This document shows, piece after piece, positions 35,463-43,039 of a stretch of 48,812 nt of DNA. The stretch lies in IMG/VR virus record IMGVR_UViG_3300007542_000002, positions 1-48,812 of that record. One strand, written 5' to 3'. The notes beneath the pieces are model-generated. The model was not told the origin of the DNA. It saw nothing but the letters and a program-made list of their open reading frames with translations, and did not search any database. The stretch is from a virus. Position 1 is the stretch's first letter. The number at the start of each line of letters is the position of its first letter. Position numbers and translations under genes: made by a program.

Positions 35463-36894
35463 AACAGAATTCGACGGCCGCGATGCGATTGACATCCAAT
35501 CATCTGCTGCTGTCGACGGGCCGGCCAGTTATGACCGTTGCGCACCCGATGTCGTAGTGCCGGCCCTTACCTCAAACGGCGACCATAGTGTCTCTGACAC
35601 CCGTTCAAACTGCGTCGCCGCGGAGCCGGCCTTACATGGATCGTCACCCGGACCTGTAGTGCCGGCTCCGACCTCTTTCGACGGCCTTGGTACACGCGAC
35701 AACCATCTTGCAACCGCCGTCGATAACGGGCCGGCCGTAGTAGCGCTGTCTCCCACAAGGCAACTGCCGGCCCGTACCAACACTGAGACCGTCGGTCTAA
35801 ATGGAAGCGTCACCCCCGCAAACCATGCCGACGAGGGGCGGGCCGTCAGAACGTCGACACCCATGGACATTCTGCCCGCCCCGAAGAAACGAGCCGCGCG
35901 CAAGGCTGCCGTAATACTCTCGGCGCCCATATCGGAGGCGCAGCCCAAGCGCGGCTCGCGCAAACAGGCCACCGCCCGCAGTCATAAGAGCAGCCCGTCG
36001 CCCGATATAGCGCAGACCGCGAGCGGTGGTCCTGCCAAGAAAGCCCGCGACCGGAAGGCCGTAGAACTCACGGCACCCACTCGACCGGCGCCGCCGGCCG
36101 CGGGCCTCGCCAACCAGGACGGGGAACAGGCCATTTATGGCCCGACGCCCGTGATAGCCACGCCCAACCCCGTCCTGGCCCCCATCGTCCTCGAAATCCG
36201 CGTGCTTCACCGGCAGCGGCAGGATCTCATGCGCGCGGAGACATCCCTGACGCTCCAGATCCGCGCCAACTGCCGGCGTCTCTGCGGCGGCGATAAGGAC
36301 GAAGCCGGCGCGATCTACAAGGCGATGTGCGGCAAGGGGCAGCACGACCTAGCCCAAGTCGCAGAGATGGCCAGCGCGCCACTCCTGGAGGCGCGAGAGG
36401 TCATCTCCCGGCACAAGAAGTCCACCGAGAAGCGGCTCGACCAGCTCGCCGGGCAACTGCCGATAGCGCAGTGGGTGAACGGCATCCGAGGCATGGGCAT
36501 CGCCTCCCTGGCGGCCGTCATCGGCGAGACAGGCGACCTGTCCACCTACGCGAACCCGGCGAAGGTGTGGAAGCGCATGGGCCTCGCCGTCATCGGCGAC
36601 CAGCGCCAGCGCAAGATTGCCGGTGACGCGGCGCTCCTGCACGGGTTCAGCCCCACCCGTCGCGCCATCATGTGGAACATCGGCGCCTCGATGCTGCGTT
36701 CCGCCGGAACCTACCGGCCGGTCTACGACGCGCGCAAGGCATACGAGCTTGCCCGCGGCATTCCCGCCGGTCAGGCCCACGCCCGCGCCAAGCGGTACAT
36801 GGAGAAGCGGCTGCTGCTGCACATCTGGCGCGCCTGGAACGGCATGGCTGTTCCCGAAGTGACGCCGTACGTCGCGCTGGAGGACGCGGCATGA
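35455..36894 (+). CDS. Phage protein with IS110-transposase-like C-terminal domain
   Basis: A 479-residue protein. Residues 1-230 are low in complexity with repeated short hydrophobic-Pro-Thr motifs (VVPALTS, VVPAPTS, VILSAPIS, VELTAPT). A coiled coil follows (about 240-335). Residues about 343-415 (IRGMGIASLAAVIGETGDLSTYA, then VWKRMGLAV) match the C-terminal Tnp domain of IS110/IS116 transposases (PF02371). The N-terminal DEDD nuclease domain is absent and the region where the catalytic Ser should stand reads QRQRKIAG, with no Ser. It is probably a domesticated, non-transposing protein. No element ends are seen. Confidence 0.7.
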   Translation: MDRTEFDGRDAIDIQSSAAVDGPASYDRCAPDVVVPALTSNGDHSVSDTRSNCVAAEPALHGSSPGPVVPAPTSFDGLGTRDNHLATAVDNGPAVVALSPTRQLPARTNTETVGLNGSVTPANHADEGRAVRTSTPMDILPAPKKRAARKAAVILSAPISEAQPKRGSRKQATARSHKSSPSPDIAQTASGGPAKKARDRKAVELTAPTRPAPPAAGLANQDGEQAIYGPTPVIATPNPVLAPIVLEIRVLHRQRQDLMRAETSLTLQIRANCRRLCGGDKDEAGAIYKAMCGKGQHDLAQVAEMASAPLLEAREVISRHKKSTEKRLDQLAGQLPIAQWVNGIRGMGIASLAAVIGETGDLSTYANPAKVWKRMGLAVIGDQRQRKIAGDAALLHGFSPTRRAIMWNIGASMLRSAGTYRPVYDARKAYELARGIPAGQAHARAKRYMEKRLLLHIWRAWNGMAVPEVTPYVALEDAA

Positions 36895-37058
36895 CCGAGA
36901 CCCCTGCGGAACGTGCCCTGCGGCTCTAGCGCGAGGCTCTGAAGGCCCGCGACACGGTCCCCAGCATCTGGACCGTGCAGCACGAGATCGACGCCAGCGC
37001 CGCGTTTATCGCCGCCGTCGCCAAAGAGGCCGGCATGGTCAACCGGGGGAGTCGTTGA
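36891..37058 (+). pseudogene. Small gene with an in-frame amber codon
   Basis: ATG 36891 overlaps the preceding stop as ATGA. The frame reads MTETPAERALRL, then TAG (36927-36929), then REALKARDTVPSIWTVQHEI and on to TGA 37056-37058. A CAG to TAG change would explain it, since Gln fits the helix. Other genes end in TAG, so amber is not recoded. It may be a mutation, an error or a leaky stop. Confidence 0.6.
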
Positions 37059-37138
37059 AATGGGCGGCACGGATATCAGCCCGCGTCCGTGCGCTCGCCC
37101 TGTTACGCGGGCCGTCACCTATGCACCGAGGTGCCATA

Positions 37139-38029
37139 ATGAAAGCCACCCCATCGCGCAATGAGGCAGCGCTATCGCTAGTGCCTCCGTCGTTTCAGGA
37201 CCGTCTCGCCGAGCTGATCCTGAACCCGCCTGAAGGGTCTCTGATGATGACCATCACTCCGATGATGGCCGAGGCGATGCTCGCCTACAATTCAGACAAC
37301 CGGCCGATCTCTGTTTCGCATGTCGCGTCGCTCGCTCGCGAAATGCTGAACGGCAACTGGGAGCATACCGGCGAGTCCATCAAGTTCAGCGACGACGGCC
37401 ACCTCAACGATGGTCAGCACCGGCTGCGGGCCTGCATTTCGGCTGGCGTCCCGTTCGCTACCGATGTCCGCTTCGGCATTCCCAGAGCATCTTTCGCAGT
37501 GACCGACCGCGGCAGGAAGCGGACGGCGGGCGATATTTTCGCAATCTACGGGGTCAAGAACCACAACCACATGGCCGCGGCGAGCATGCTGGTGTGGCGC
37601 TACGACAACGGCACGCTAATGTCGCCGAGCGCGCGGCCGTCGTCTCAGGAACTGTACGACTTCTATTGCGACCTCGGCGACTTGCAAGGCTCGATCTCCT
37701 ATGGCCGGGCGTTCTACATGGCGAAGATCGCGCCCATTAGCATCATGACCGCGATGCACTTCGTCTGCGCCCGCAAGGACCGGCGGTCTGCGGACGATTT
37801 CTTCACGAGAGCGGCAACGGGCGTGGGCATCGCCTCGCAGTCCGACCCGGCTCAACGTCTCCGAACGAGGCTCATCGAGCGGCTGACGGCGCACAGTCGC
37901 ATGCTCGACGTGTCGGTCGGTGCTTTCACTATCAAGGCGTGGAACGCCTATCGCAGCGGTCGCCCGCTCGGTGTCATCCGCTGGCGTACCGAGCAGACGC
38001 CGAACGAACCCTTCCCGAAGGCGATCTGA
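37139..38029 (+). CDS. ParB-like (DGQHRL) phage protein
   Basis: A 296-residue protein; ATG 37139 has gaggtg seven bases upstream. It has the pattern SDNRPISVSHVASLAREMLNGNW, then IKFSDDGHLNDGQHRLRACISAGV (about 85-108), which is the ParB/sulfiredoxin-like fold. A helical second half follows. Such phage proteins may bind nucleotide and DNA. The next gene has a second ParB-like fold. Exact role unknown; replication or regulation is possible. Confidence 0.75.
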   Translation: MKATPSRNEAALSLVPPSFQDRLAELILNPPEGSLMMTITPMMAEAMLAYNSDNRPISVSHVASLAREMLNGNWEHTGESIKFSDDGHLNDGQHRLRACISAGVPFATDVRFGIPRASFAVTDRGRKRTAGDIFAIYGVKNHNHMAAASMLVWRYDNGTLMSPSARPSSQELYDFYCDLGDLQGSISYGRAFYMAKIAPISIMTAMHFVCARKDRRSADDFFTRAATGVGIASQSDPAQRLRTRLIERLTAHSRMLDVSVGAFTIKAWNAYRSGRPLGVIRWRTEQTPNEPFPKAI

Positions 38030-38030
38030 C

Positions 38031-38699
38031 ATGGACATCGGCAAGGTGTTCACCGACGGCGTCGTCATCCGCGAACGCCATCGGCCGTTGGATGAAGGCA
38101 AGGTAGGGCACCTTGCCGACTCCATGCGCGAACTTGGCCTTCAGCAGCCCATCAGCATTTGGGTGGAGGGTGAGGGCAGCCCTGTCCTAGTCGCCGGGCG
38201 GCACCGCCTGGAGGCCGCGCGCAAGCTGGGATGGGAGCAGATCGACTGCGTCTTCGTCGGCCTGGACGAGACCGAGCGCGAGATGTGGGAGATCGCCGAG
38301 AACCTGCATCGCGTCGACCTCTCAAAAGAACAGAGGGATGCGCAGGTTCGGCGATATGCCGAACTTCTACTCATCCGCGAGCAGTCGGTAATTGTCCCGC
38401 AAAATGCGGAACAATTCGAGATGCCGGAGAGGCGCGGCCGTGGTCGCCCGAAGGGCATCGTAACCAAGGTGTCAGAGCAGACCGGCTTAAGCGACGACAC
38501 CGTACGTCGCGCGCTCAATCCAGCGCCTCGCGCGGTGAAGATTGCGGCCGATCCCATCAACGACCTTGAGGCGAAGGAGAAGCAGGTCGCAGCCCTGATG
38601 TCGGCGTGGAACAGGGCCGGCATCGACGCCCGCGAAGAGTTCATAGCGCGCATAGACAGACCCGCCTTCGACAACACGCGGTCGGGGAGAGCCGCGTGA
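38031..38699 (+). CDS. ParB N-terminal-domain protein
   Basis: A 222-residue protein. The segment LADSMRELGLQQPISIWVEGEGSPVLVAGRHRLEAARKLGWEQIDCVF (in pieces, 30-75) and AENLHRVDLSKEQRD (about 88-102) are the ParB nuclease/CTP-binding domain. A Lys/Arg linker (RRGRGRPKG) and a second part with a likely HTH (VSEQTGLSDDTVRRALN) follow. It may act in DNA replication, partition or transcription. It starts one base after the previous stop. Confidence 0.85.
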   Translation: MDIGKVFTDGVVIRERHRPLDEGKVGHLADSMRELGLQQPISIWVEGEGSPVLVAGRHRLEAARKLGWEQIDCVFVGLDETEREMWEIAENLHRVDLSKEQRDAQVRRYAELLLIREQSVIVPQNAEQFEMPERRGRGRPKGIVTKVSEQTGLSDDTVRRALNPAPRAVKIAADPINDLEAKEKQVAALMSAWNRAGIDAREEFIARIDRPAFDNTRSGRAA

Positions 38700-39499
38700 G
38701 CGAGAGGCCCTGGTACAAGCGGTATCCGTCAGACTTCATCACCGGCACGTTGGGGATGAGCCTGGAGGAGAAGGGCGCCTACAGCATCCTTCTTGACCTG
38801 ATCTACGACCGGGGCCGTCCGATACCGGACGACGCGAGGTACTTGGCAGGCGTCTGCGGATGCTCTGTCAGGAAGTGGAACACCATCCGTGAGCGTCTCA
38901 TCGAGACCGGCAAAATCACATGCCGGGATGGTGTCATCTCCAACTCTCGCGCCGAAAAAGAGATCGAGAACGCCGCGAAACTCGCTCGAAAACTCGCTGA
39001 AAACGGCGCGAAAGGCGGAAATAAAAAGGCGGAAAATGCCGCGGCCGCGAGTGAAAACAATGACATAGCTCTAGCCGAGCTACCACTTACGCGCGTTCTC
39101 CAGAAGCCAGAAGCCAGAGAAGAGAAGAAAGAACCCCATCCCCCTTCGGGGGATACCCCCCACGCCGCGACCGGTCCTCCCGAAAAGCGTCAAGCGACCA
39201 GCCTGCCGAGCGATTGGTGGCCGGGCGATGCCGAGGTCGAGTTTGCGAGATCCAAGGGGTTCACCGATGACGAAATCCGAGCCACTGCCGAAATCTTCCG
39301 GGATTCCTGGATCGCAAAGGGCGGTGCGGCTGGTCGAAAAACCGATTGGCCAGCCACATGGCGCAACTGGGTCCGTCGCGACATCGAGGATGGCCGCCGC
39401 GGCCCAAAGGCTCATGCAGCTTCGTCCGGCGGAAACCGACGCGGGCCTCCTAGCTACTCTGAAATCGCGCTACGGCGTGTCCATGCAGCCCGCGTATAG
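38696..39499 (+). CDS. DUF1376 replication protein
   Basis: A 267-residue protein with GTG start overlapping the previous stop. It begins SERPWYKRYPSDFITGTLGMSLEEKGAYSILLDLIYDRGRPIPDD (in pieces), the DUF1376 signature. A Lys-rich linker and a C-terminal domain (WWPGDAEVEFARSKGFTDDEI, then DWPATWRNWVRRDIED) resemble replication initiation and DnaT-like proteins. It probably starts phage replication by binding the origin and recruiting host factors. The overlap with 39390-39950 is long. Confidence 0.85.
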   Translation: MSERPWYKRYPSDFITGTLGMSLEEKGAYSILLDLIYDRGRPIPDDARYLAGVCGCSVRKWNTIRERLIETGKITCRDGVISNSRAEKEIENAAKLARKLAENGAKGGNKKAENAAAASENNDIALAELPLTRVLQKPEAREEKKEPHPPSGDTPHAATGPPEKRQATSLPSDWWPGDAEVEFARSKGFTDDEIRATAEIFRDSWIAKGGAAGRKTDWPATWRNWVRRDIEDGRRGPKAHAASSGGNRRGPPSYSEIALRRVHAARV

Positions 39500-39950
39500 G
39501 ACTATCTACCCGGCCGGCGGTGGGTTCGAGAGCACGAACGATGGCGGCGCCGTCGCCCTTGCCGAGCATCCTGACCTGGACGCCGCCCGTGATGCGGTCG
39601 AGTTGGCGATGACCCCGGCGCCGCGGGAGGAAATCACCAAGGCTCTCGCCGTGCTGCGGGCGCTCACCAAAAACCGGGCGTCCTCGGAAGCGGATATCGA
39701 CTTCGAGTACGGCGTGATGGAGCAGCAGCTATCGCGCTACCCGGCCGACGTGGTGATGGCGGCGCTGAAGACGCACGCGGACAAGTCTCCGTGGTTCCCC
39801 GCGTGGGCCGAACTGCTTCCGCGCCTGGACCGGATGACGAGCAACCGCCGGTGGATGCTGGCGCAGTTGCGACCGGTCGAGAAGAAGGACACCGCCGGCA
39901 TCATCGCCAAGATGATTGACGACGTGCTCGGCGGGGGCGACCCGGCATGA
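39390..39950 (+). CDS. Replication helper, helicase-loader-like
   Basis: A protein of up to 186 residues; the start is uncertain (39390, 39414 or later). The section VMEQQLSRYPADVVMAALKTHADKSPWFPAWAELLPRLDRM (in pieces, about 110-155) is common to small phage replication helpers located after DUF1376 genes. The protein may load host helicase. If it starts at 39390, it overlaps DUF1376 by 110 bases. Confidence 0.65.
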   Translation: MAAAAQRLMQLRPAETDAGLLATLKSRYGVSMQPAYRTIYPAGGGFESTNDGGAVALAEHPDLDAARDAVELAMTPAPREEITKALAVLRALTKNRASSEADIDFEYGVMEQQLSRYPADVVMAALKTHADKSPWFPAWAELLPRLDRMTSNRRWMLAQLRPVEKKDTAGIIAKMIDDVLGGGDPA

Positions 39951-40141
39951 CCCGCTCGTACCTTGGCCGCTTCAGCCCCTCGATCCTGACGGACGCAGAG
40001 CATCGAGCATCGCGTCGTCGTGTGCAGGTGGAGGGCCTGAGCCGTGGCGTGGCGCTGGTGGTGCTGGACGAGATAGCGCACCCGGTCATCCGGGAGGCGG
40101 TGGAACAGGAGGCGAAACGACAGGCCGGAGTGCAGCGATGA
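39947..40141 (+). CDS. Hypothetical small protein
   Basis: A 64-residue protein with ATGA overlaps on both sides. It reads MTRSYLGRFSPSILTDAEH, a basic section, and a helical end (IREAVEQEAKRQAGVQ). The end is like that of the next gene (VEQEARKQAGIGG), which may mean shared origin. No family is recognised. Confidence 0.6.
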   Translation: MTRSYLGRFSPSILTDAEHRASRRRVQVEGLSRGVALVVLDEIAHPVIREAVEQEAKRQAGVQR

Positions 40142-40704
40142 GGTGGTGCATGTCTCATCGCGCGGACCCTGCGGCTGCGAGGCTCGCGGATCGCCATTAC
40201 AACCGGCAGAAGATCGGGTCTCCACAGTTCGCGCCTACGGGCAGCTGCGTGGTCTTCCTCACCGATTGCGGGCGAGGCTTCTGGATCACCTCAGCCCCAC
40301 TGGCCGAGTGGGTGAAGCACGCATGGGCTGGCGCCTGGGTGTGCTCCGCCTTTCGCTCGGAAGGGGCTGGCGTTGCTTCGGATCTGATCACCCAGGCCGT
40401 TGCCGCGACGCGCGCCCACTACGGCGAGCCGCCATCGCTCGGCATGGTGACATTCGTCAACCGCGCCAAGGTCAGGCCGACGATGGTTCGCGGGCAACAG
40501 GTGTGGGGATGGACGTACCGTAAGGCGGGCTTCGTCGACTGTGGCGAGACCAAGGGCGGGCTTCTGGCGCTTCGGCTGCCGCCGGGAGCGATGCCGCCGC
40601 CTCAGCCAGCGCGGCCACGCGGGATGCACGGAGCGCCGTTGTTCGACGCGGTGGAACAGGAAGCCCGCAAGCAGGCGGGTATCGGAGGGCAGAATGGCCG
40701 ATGA
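40138..40704 (+). CDS. Conserved phage protein, acetyltransferase-like
   Basis: A 188-residue protein in ATGA overlap. It has LADRHYNRQKIGSPQFAPTGSCVVFL, then WVKHAWAGAWVCSAFRSEG and LGMVTFVNRAKVRPTMVRGQQVWGWTYRKAGF (in pieces). This arrangement is seen in conserved phage proteins that look like the GNAT fold. The substrate is unknown. It ends with a Pro-rich part and a VEQEARKQAG helix, like the gene before. Confidence 0.7.
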   Translation: MRWCMSHRADPAAARLADRHYNRQKIGSPQFAPTGSCVVFLTDCGRGFWITSAPLAEWVKHAWAGAWVCSAFRSEGAGVASDLITQAVAATRAHYGEPPSLGMVTFVNRAKVRPTMVRGQQVWGWTYRKAGFVDCGETKGGLLALRLPPGAMPPPQPARPRGMHGAPLFDAVEQEARKQAGIGGQNGR

Positions 40705-41023
40705 CGAGAAGCTGGTGGCGCGCGTGGCCGCGGCGATTGATGCCCCCATCGGGGCGATGTTGCGGCAATTGGCAGAGGCCCTGGAGACAGGAGAGATGCC
40801 GTCGGAGACGGATATTCTGGGGCACGTCATGGCGGCGTCTAATTTGTCCATCGCCGCAGTCCGAGCCTACGACGCAGAGCACGGCATGGTGACTGTGCCG
40901 CTGGTGCCGACGCATTCGCAGAAGCTGGCCGGCATGAATGCCATGCACCCGCCGAGCATGGACTTCGCCCACAATGTCTACGACGCCATGCTCGCCGCCG
41001 CCCCCCAGCGCGAGGGCGAGTGA
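40694..41023 (+). CDS. Hypothetical protein
   Basis: A 109-residue protein; GGAGG lies before ATG 40694, within the end of the previous gene. The first 60 residues are helical (VARVAAAIDAPIGAMLRQLAEAL). A YDAMLAAAPQ end is usual in phage proteins of this place. Its stop overlaps the next start (TGATG). Confidence 0.6.
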   Translation: MADDEKLVARVAAAIDAPIGAMLRQLAEALETGEMPSETDILGHVMAASNLSIAAVRAYDAEHGMVTVPLVPTHSQKLAGMNAMHPPSMDFAHNVYDAMLAAAPQREGE

Positions 41024-41577
41024 TGGCTGGCCGTAAGCGCAAGGCCGGTGCTCGCCACCCAGGCGGCAAGCTCGTGCAGGAACGGAAACGACCCGATGCC
41101 GGAAACGCCCGCATCGTGGCTGAACGTGAATGGCTCTCTGGTAAAAGGACCGCAGAATTGACCACGACCCCCCTGGGCATCATGTTCGCGAACGAGATCG
41201 TCTCGCAGGACCAGTACGACGCAGGAAATCGCTACGTTCGGCTCCACCGCATCGCCCTCGGGCGCGGCCCCATCACCGCCGTAGACCTTGACGGTTTGGG
41301 GCTTGGCACTGACGGGAGCGACGGGGAGGAGGAGTGGCGCGTCAAGGCGCACGACCGATGGCAGGCCGCGGTGGTCGCGCTTCGGCAGGACACGTCCCGC
41401 CGACGGCTGACCGTGGTTGACAGCGTCTGCGTTCACGAGCGGATGCCGCGTTGGATGAAGCCGCACCACCCGAGTGTCAGGCCGAGCGACGCGACTGACG
41501 CCGACGCGCTGGTCGAGGGGCTCGACATCCTCGCGGATCTGTTCGGCTACACGCGCCGTCGTGCACGGGCCGCTTGA
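41023..41577 (+). CDS. Hypothetical protein
   Basis: A 184-residue protein, start in TGATG overlap. It opens with a basic part (MAGRKRKAGARHPGGKLVQERKR), then NEIVSQDQYDAGNRYVRLHRI, and a helical end (ALVEGLDILADLFGY). I recall similar proteins near terminase genes of alphaproteobacterial phages, where they may control or assist packaging. Function not shown. Confidence 0.6.
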   Translation: MAGRKRKAGARHPGGKLVQERKRPDAGNARIVAEREWLSGKRTAELTTTPLGIMFANEIVSQDQYDAGNRYVRLHRIALGRGPITAVDLDGLGLGTDGSDGEEEWRVKAHDRWQAAVVALRQDTSRRRLTVVDSVCVHERMPRWMKPHHPSVRPSDATDADALVEGLDILADLFGYTRRRARAA

Positions 41578-41579
41578 CG

Positions 41580-41720
41580 ATGGGTATCGCAATGGCGTAC
41601 ATTTCCGAAATGCAGGATGGCGCCTTGCGCCCGGGGGAGGGCTTCGGCCCTCCCCCGACTGCTCCGATATCGGCCTGCTGCACCCCCGCGCGGGCCGTTC
41701 GCGATTCCGGGAGCCTCTGA
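41580..41720 (+). CDS. Possible 46-residue protein
   Basis: ATG 41580 lies two bases after the previous stop and the frame ends in TGATG overlap with the next gene. It reads MGIAMAYISEMQDGALRPGE and then a Pro- and Cys-containing end. The hairpin at 41633-41656 lies inside. It is either a small gene or a leader. Confidence 0.4.
   Translation: MGIAMAYISEMQDGALRPGEGFGPPPTAPISACCTPARAVRDSGSL
41633..41656. other. 10-bp perfect hairpin with UUCG loop
   Basis: GGGGGAGGGC pairs with GCCCTCCCCC around TTCG, an extremely stable RNA hairpin. There is no T run, so it is not a standard terminator. It may stall ribosomes, protect RNA or slow polymerase. Confidence 0.7.
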
Positions 41721-42274
41721 TGGAATATCCCGAGGACATCGACCTCTACGACATCGCCCGCACGCCGGTGGTCCCCACCTACGCCGACCTGCCGAGCAAT
41801 GCAGAGCCGCCCGCAGTCTTCCGGCCCGTGCACGACCTCGTCATGACCTGGGACGAAGAGGCGCAGGGCTGGATGGGAACGTCGCCCTCGGTGCCGGGCC
41901 TCATCACCTGCGCCACTACGCAGGACGAGTTGCGCGAGCAGGCGGCGATGTGTGCGTGGCACCTGCTGAAGCCGCTCACCGCTGCCGAGCAGGCCATCGT
42001 GGACCGCGCTCGCGCCGACCCAATCGCCGCCTACCACGCATCCCGCGAGGCAAAGGCGCAGCGCGTGGCGGCGGAGAGGGGTGAGGAAGCCGAGAACGAC
42101 GGATACGGAAGCGACCCGGTCAAGCTCGCCGAACGGGTGGCGGTGAGAGACGAGTTCCTCGTCGAGAGCGGCATGTTTACGGCGTTTCTGGAGTGGCTGG
42201 TCAAGCGCCCCGTTGCCGAGCCCGAAGACCTCCCCACCCTCCCCACAACTGCACTGAACACCTGGGGAGCCTAG
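41720..42274 (+). CDS. Hypothetical acidic protein
   Basis: A 184-residue protein; GGGAG lies six bases before ATG 41720. It is acidic (EYPEDIDLYDIAR), with MTWDEEAQGWMGTSPSVPGL and helical parts (AKAQRVAAERGEEAEND). It ends LNTWGA, at the left direct repeat (42250-42265). No family is recognised. Confidence 0.6.
   Translation: MEYPEDIDLYDIARTPVVPTYADLPSNAEPPAVFRPVHDLVMTWDEEAQGWMGTSPSVPGLITCATTQDELREQAAMCAWHLLKPLTAAEQAIVDRARADPIAAYHASREAKAQRVAAERGEEAENDGYGSDPVKLAERVAVRDEFLVESGMFTAFLEWLVKRPVAEPEDLPTLPTTALNTWGA
42250..42265. repeat. 16-bp direct repeat, left copy
   Basis: TGCACTGAACACCTGG is repeated exactly at 42762-42777. The two copies flank the leftward two-gene cassette 42276-42661 and its promoter. 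Confidence 0.8.
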
Positions 42275-42275
42275 C

Positions 42276-42479
42276 TCACTGCATCGGCGGAAGCCCGTGC
42301 GACACTGCCGAGCAAGCAAGCGCAACGGTCATAGGGATCTCGACGGGCCTGCCGTCGTCGCGCCTTGAGCCGCGCTCGTACAGTTCGACGCTCGACTTGG
42401 AAATGCCGAGCGCCTCGGCCGCCCGCTGTTGCGAGTAGCCAAGGCGCTTCCGCCAAGCCCGGAAGGATGCGGGGCTCAT
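42276..42479 (-). CDS. XRE-type HTH regulator on the opposite strand
   Basis: A 67-residue protein. The helix-turn-helix (about 6-35) is clear: FRAWRKRLGYSQQRAAEALGISKSSVELYERG. A short C-terminal section follows. It is the second gene of a leftward pair within rightward genes, in ATGA overlap with 42476-42661. Its likely operator is the dyad near the pair's promoter. Confidence 0.75.
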   Translation of the reverse strand: MSPASFRAWRKRLGYSQQRAAEALGISKSSVELYERGSRRDDGRPVEIPMTVALACSAVSHGLPPMQ

Positions 42480-42661
42480 TCGGCCCCGATGTGCAGAACC
42501 GGCGGCGAAATCTCGACGATGCGGAAGTCGCCCATTGAGGCACAGCGCTGCACGTCGTCGAGGTCAGCGCACATCTTCAGAACCTGCTCGCCCAGTACGT
42601 TGCGGGTTTCGACGGTGGCGGTCCAGCCTGCGGCGTCGGTGAAGGTGGTGGTCTTGGTCAT
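42476..42661 (-). CDS. Small partner of the HTH regulator
   Basis: A 61-residue protein; GGGAG lies eight bases before ATG 42661. It reads MTKTTTFTDAAGWTATVETRN and then a strand/helix section (VLKMCADLDDVQRCASM), ending ISPPVLHIGAE. Pairing with a downstream XRE gene resembles toxin-antitoxin order (toxin first), but no toxin family is recognised. Confidence 0.6.
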   Translation of the reverse strand: MTKTTTFTDAAGWTATVETRNVLGEQVLKMCADLDDVQRCASMGDFRIVEISPPVLHIGAE

Positions 42662-42703
42662 CTGGGTTCTCCCGTTTGGCGTCGCCGCCGTTTCGATAAT
42701 CAG

Positions 42704-42733
42704 AATGTAGCGTACAGAGTGCGGATTGTCCAA
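42704..42733 (-). promoter_or_regulatory. Promoter of the leftward cassette
   Basis: On the minus strand TTGGAC, 18 bases, TACATT. It lies 43 bases before the ATG at 42661, and the dyad at 42744-42773 is just upstream. Confidence 0.5.
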
Positions 42734-42743
42734 GGATAATTTC

Positions 42744-42773
42744 GTGCTCAGTACGTTTTTTTGCACTGAACAC
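42744..42773. promoter_or_regulatory. Dyad near the cassette promoter
   Basis: GTGCTCAGT (42744-42752) pairs with ACTGAACAC (42765-42773), one mismatch, with a T-rich spacer. The right arm overlaps the right 16-bp direct repeat. It may be an operator for the HTH protein. Confidence 0.4.
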
Positions 42774-42777
42774 CTGG
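42762..42777. repeat. 16-bp direct repeat, right copy
   Basis: An exact copy of 42250-42265 at the right edge of the cassette, 512 bases away. Confidence 0.8.
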
Positions 42778-42785
42778 AAGGGCTG

Positions 42786-42932
42786 ATGGACGCCCTGGCA
42801 TATTGGCAGCAGCGCGAGATGGCGTTCCCCGCCCGCGTGCGCCGTATGCAGCCGGACGACTTCGACATGCAGTCGGGCGCATGGGCGCGATGCGTCGAGG
42901 AGGCGCAAGGCCGTGACCACCCCACCTCCTGA
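42786..42932 (+). CDS. Small protein before the terminase
   Basis: A 48-residue protein; ATG 42786 has GGAAGG just upstream. The frame opens further upstream at TTG 42726, but with less support. The product MDALAYWQQREMAFPARVRR and onward is helical. It overlaps the next small frame by 20 bases. Confidence 0.45.
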   Translation: MDALAYWQQREMAFPARVRRMQPDDFDMQSGAWARCVEEAQGRDHPTS

Positions 42933-43029
42933 GCCCAACCGCCCAAGCCTAGACGAGATCCCCCTGGAGAGCAGGGACAGGATCCGGGTCGTAAGCGGCG
43001 CAAGGGTCAAGGTCAGGCAGGCGCAGTGA
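42913..43029 (+). CDS. 38-residue protein before the terminase
   Basis: GTG start with GGAGG nine bases upstream. The product reads TTPPPEPNRPSLDEIPLESR and a basic end (GARVKVRQAQ). It sits directly before the small terminase gene with a short gap. Confidence 0.45.
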   Translation: MTTPPPEPNRPSLDEIPLESRDRIRVVSGARVKVRQAQ

Positions 43030-43039
43030 GGAAATCGCA

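Noticed and set aside
35529-36345. Leftward frames antisense to the repeat region of the IS110-like gene
   Set aside because: Repeated residues there only reflect the DNA repeats on the other strand; no start signals.
35455-36894. A complete IS110 insertion sequence
   Set aside because: No N-terminal nuclease domain, no element ends, and the gene is fused into the operon by overlaps on both sides.
37060-37164. 34-codon frame before the ParB-like gene
   Set aside because: Weak ribosome site, no feature, and it runs into a well-supported start at 37139.
42476-42661. Named toxin-antitoxin system
   Set aside because: Gene order fits, but neither a known toxin fold nor an antitoxin family beyond the XRE domain can be seen.
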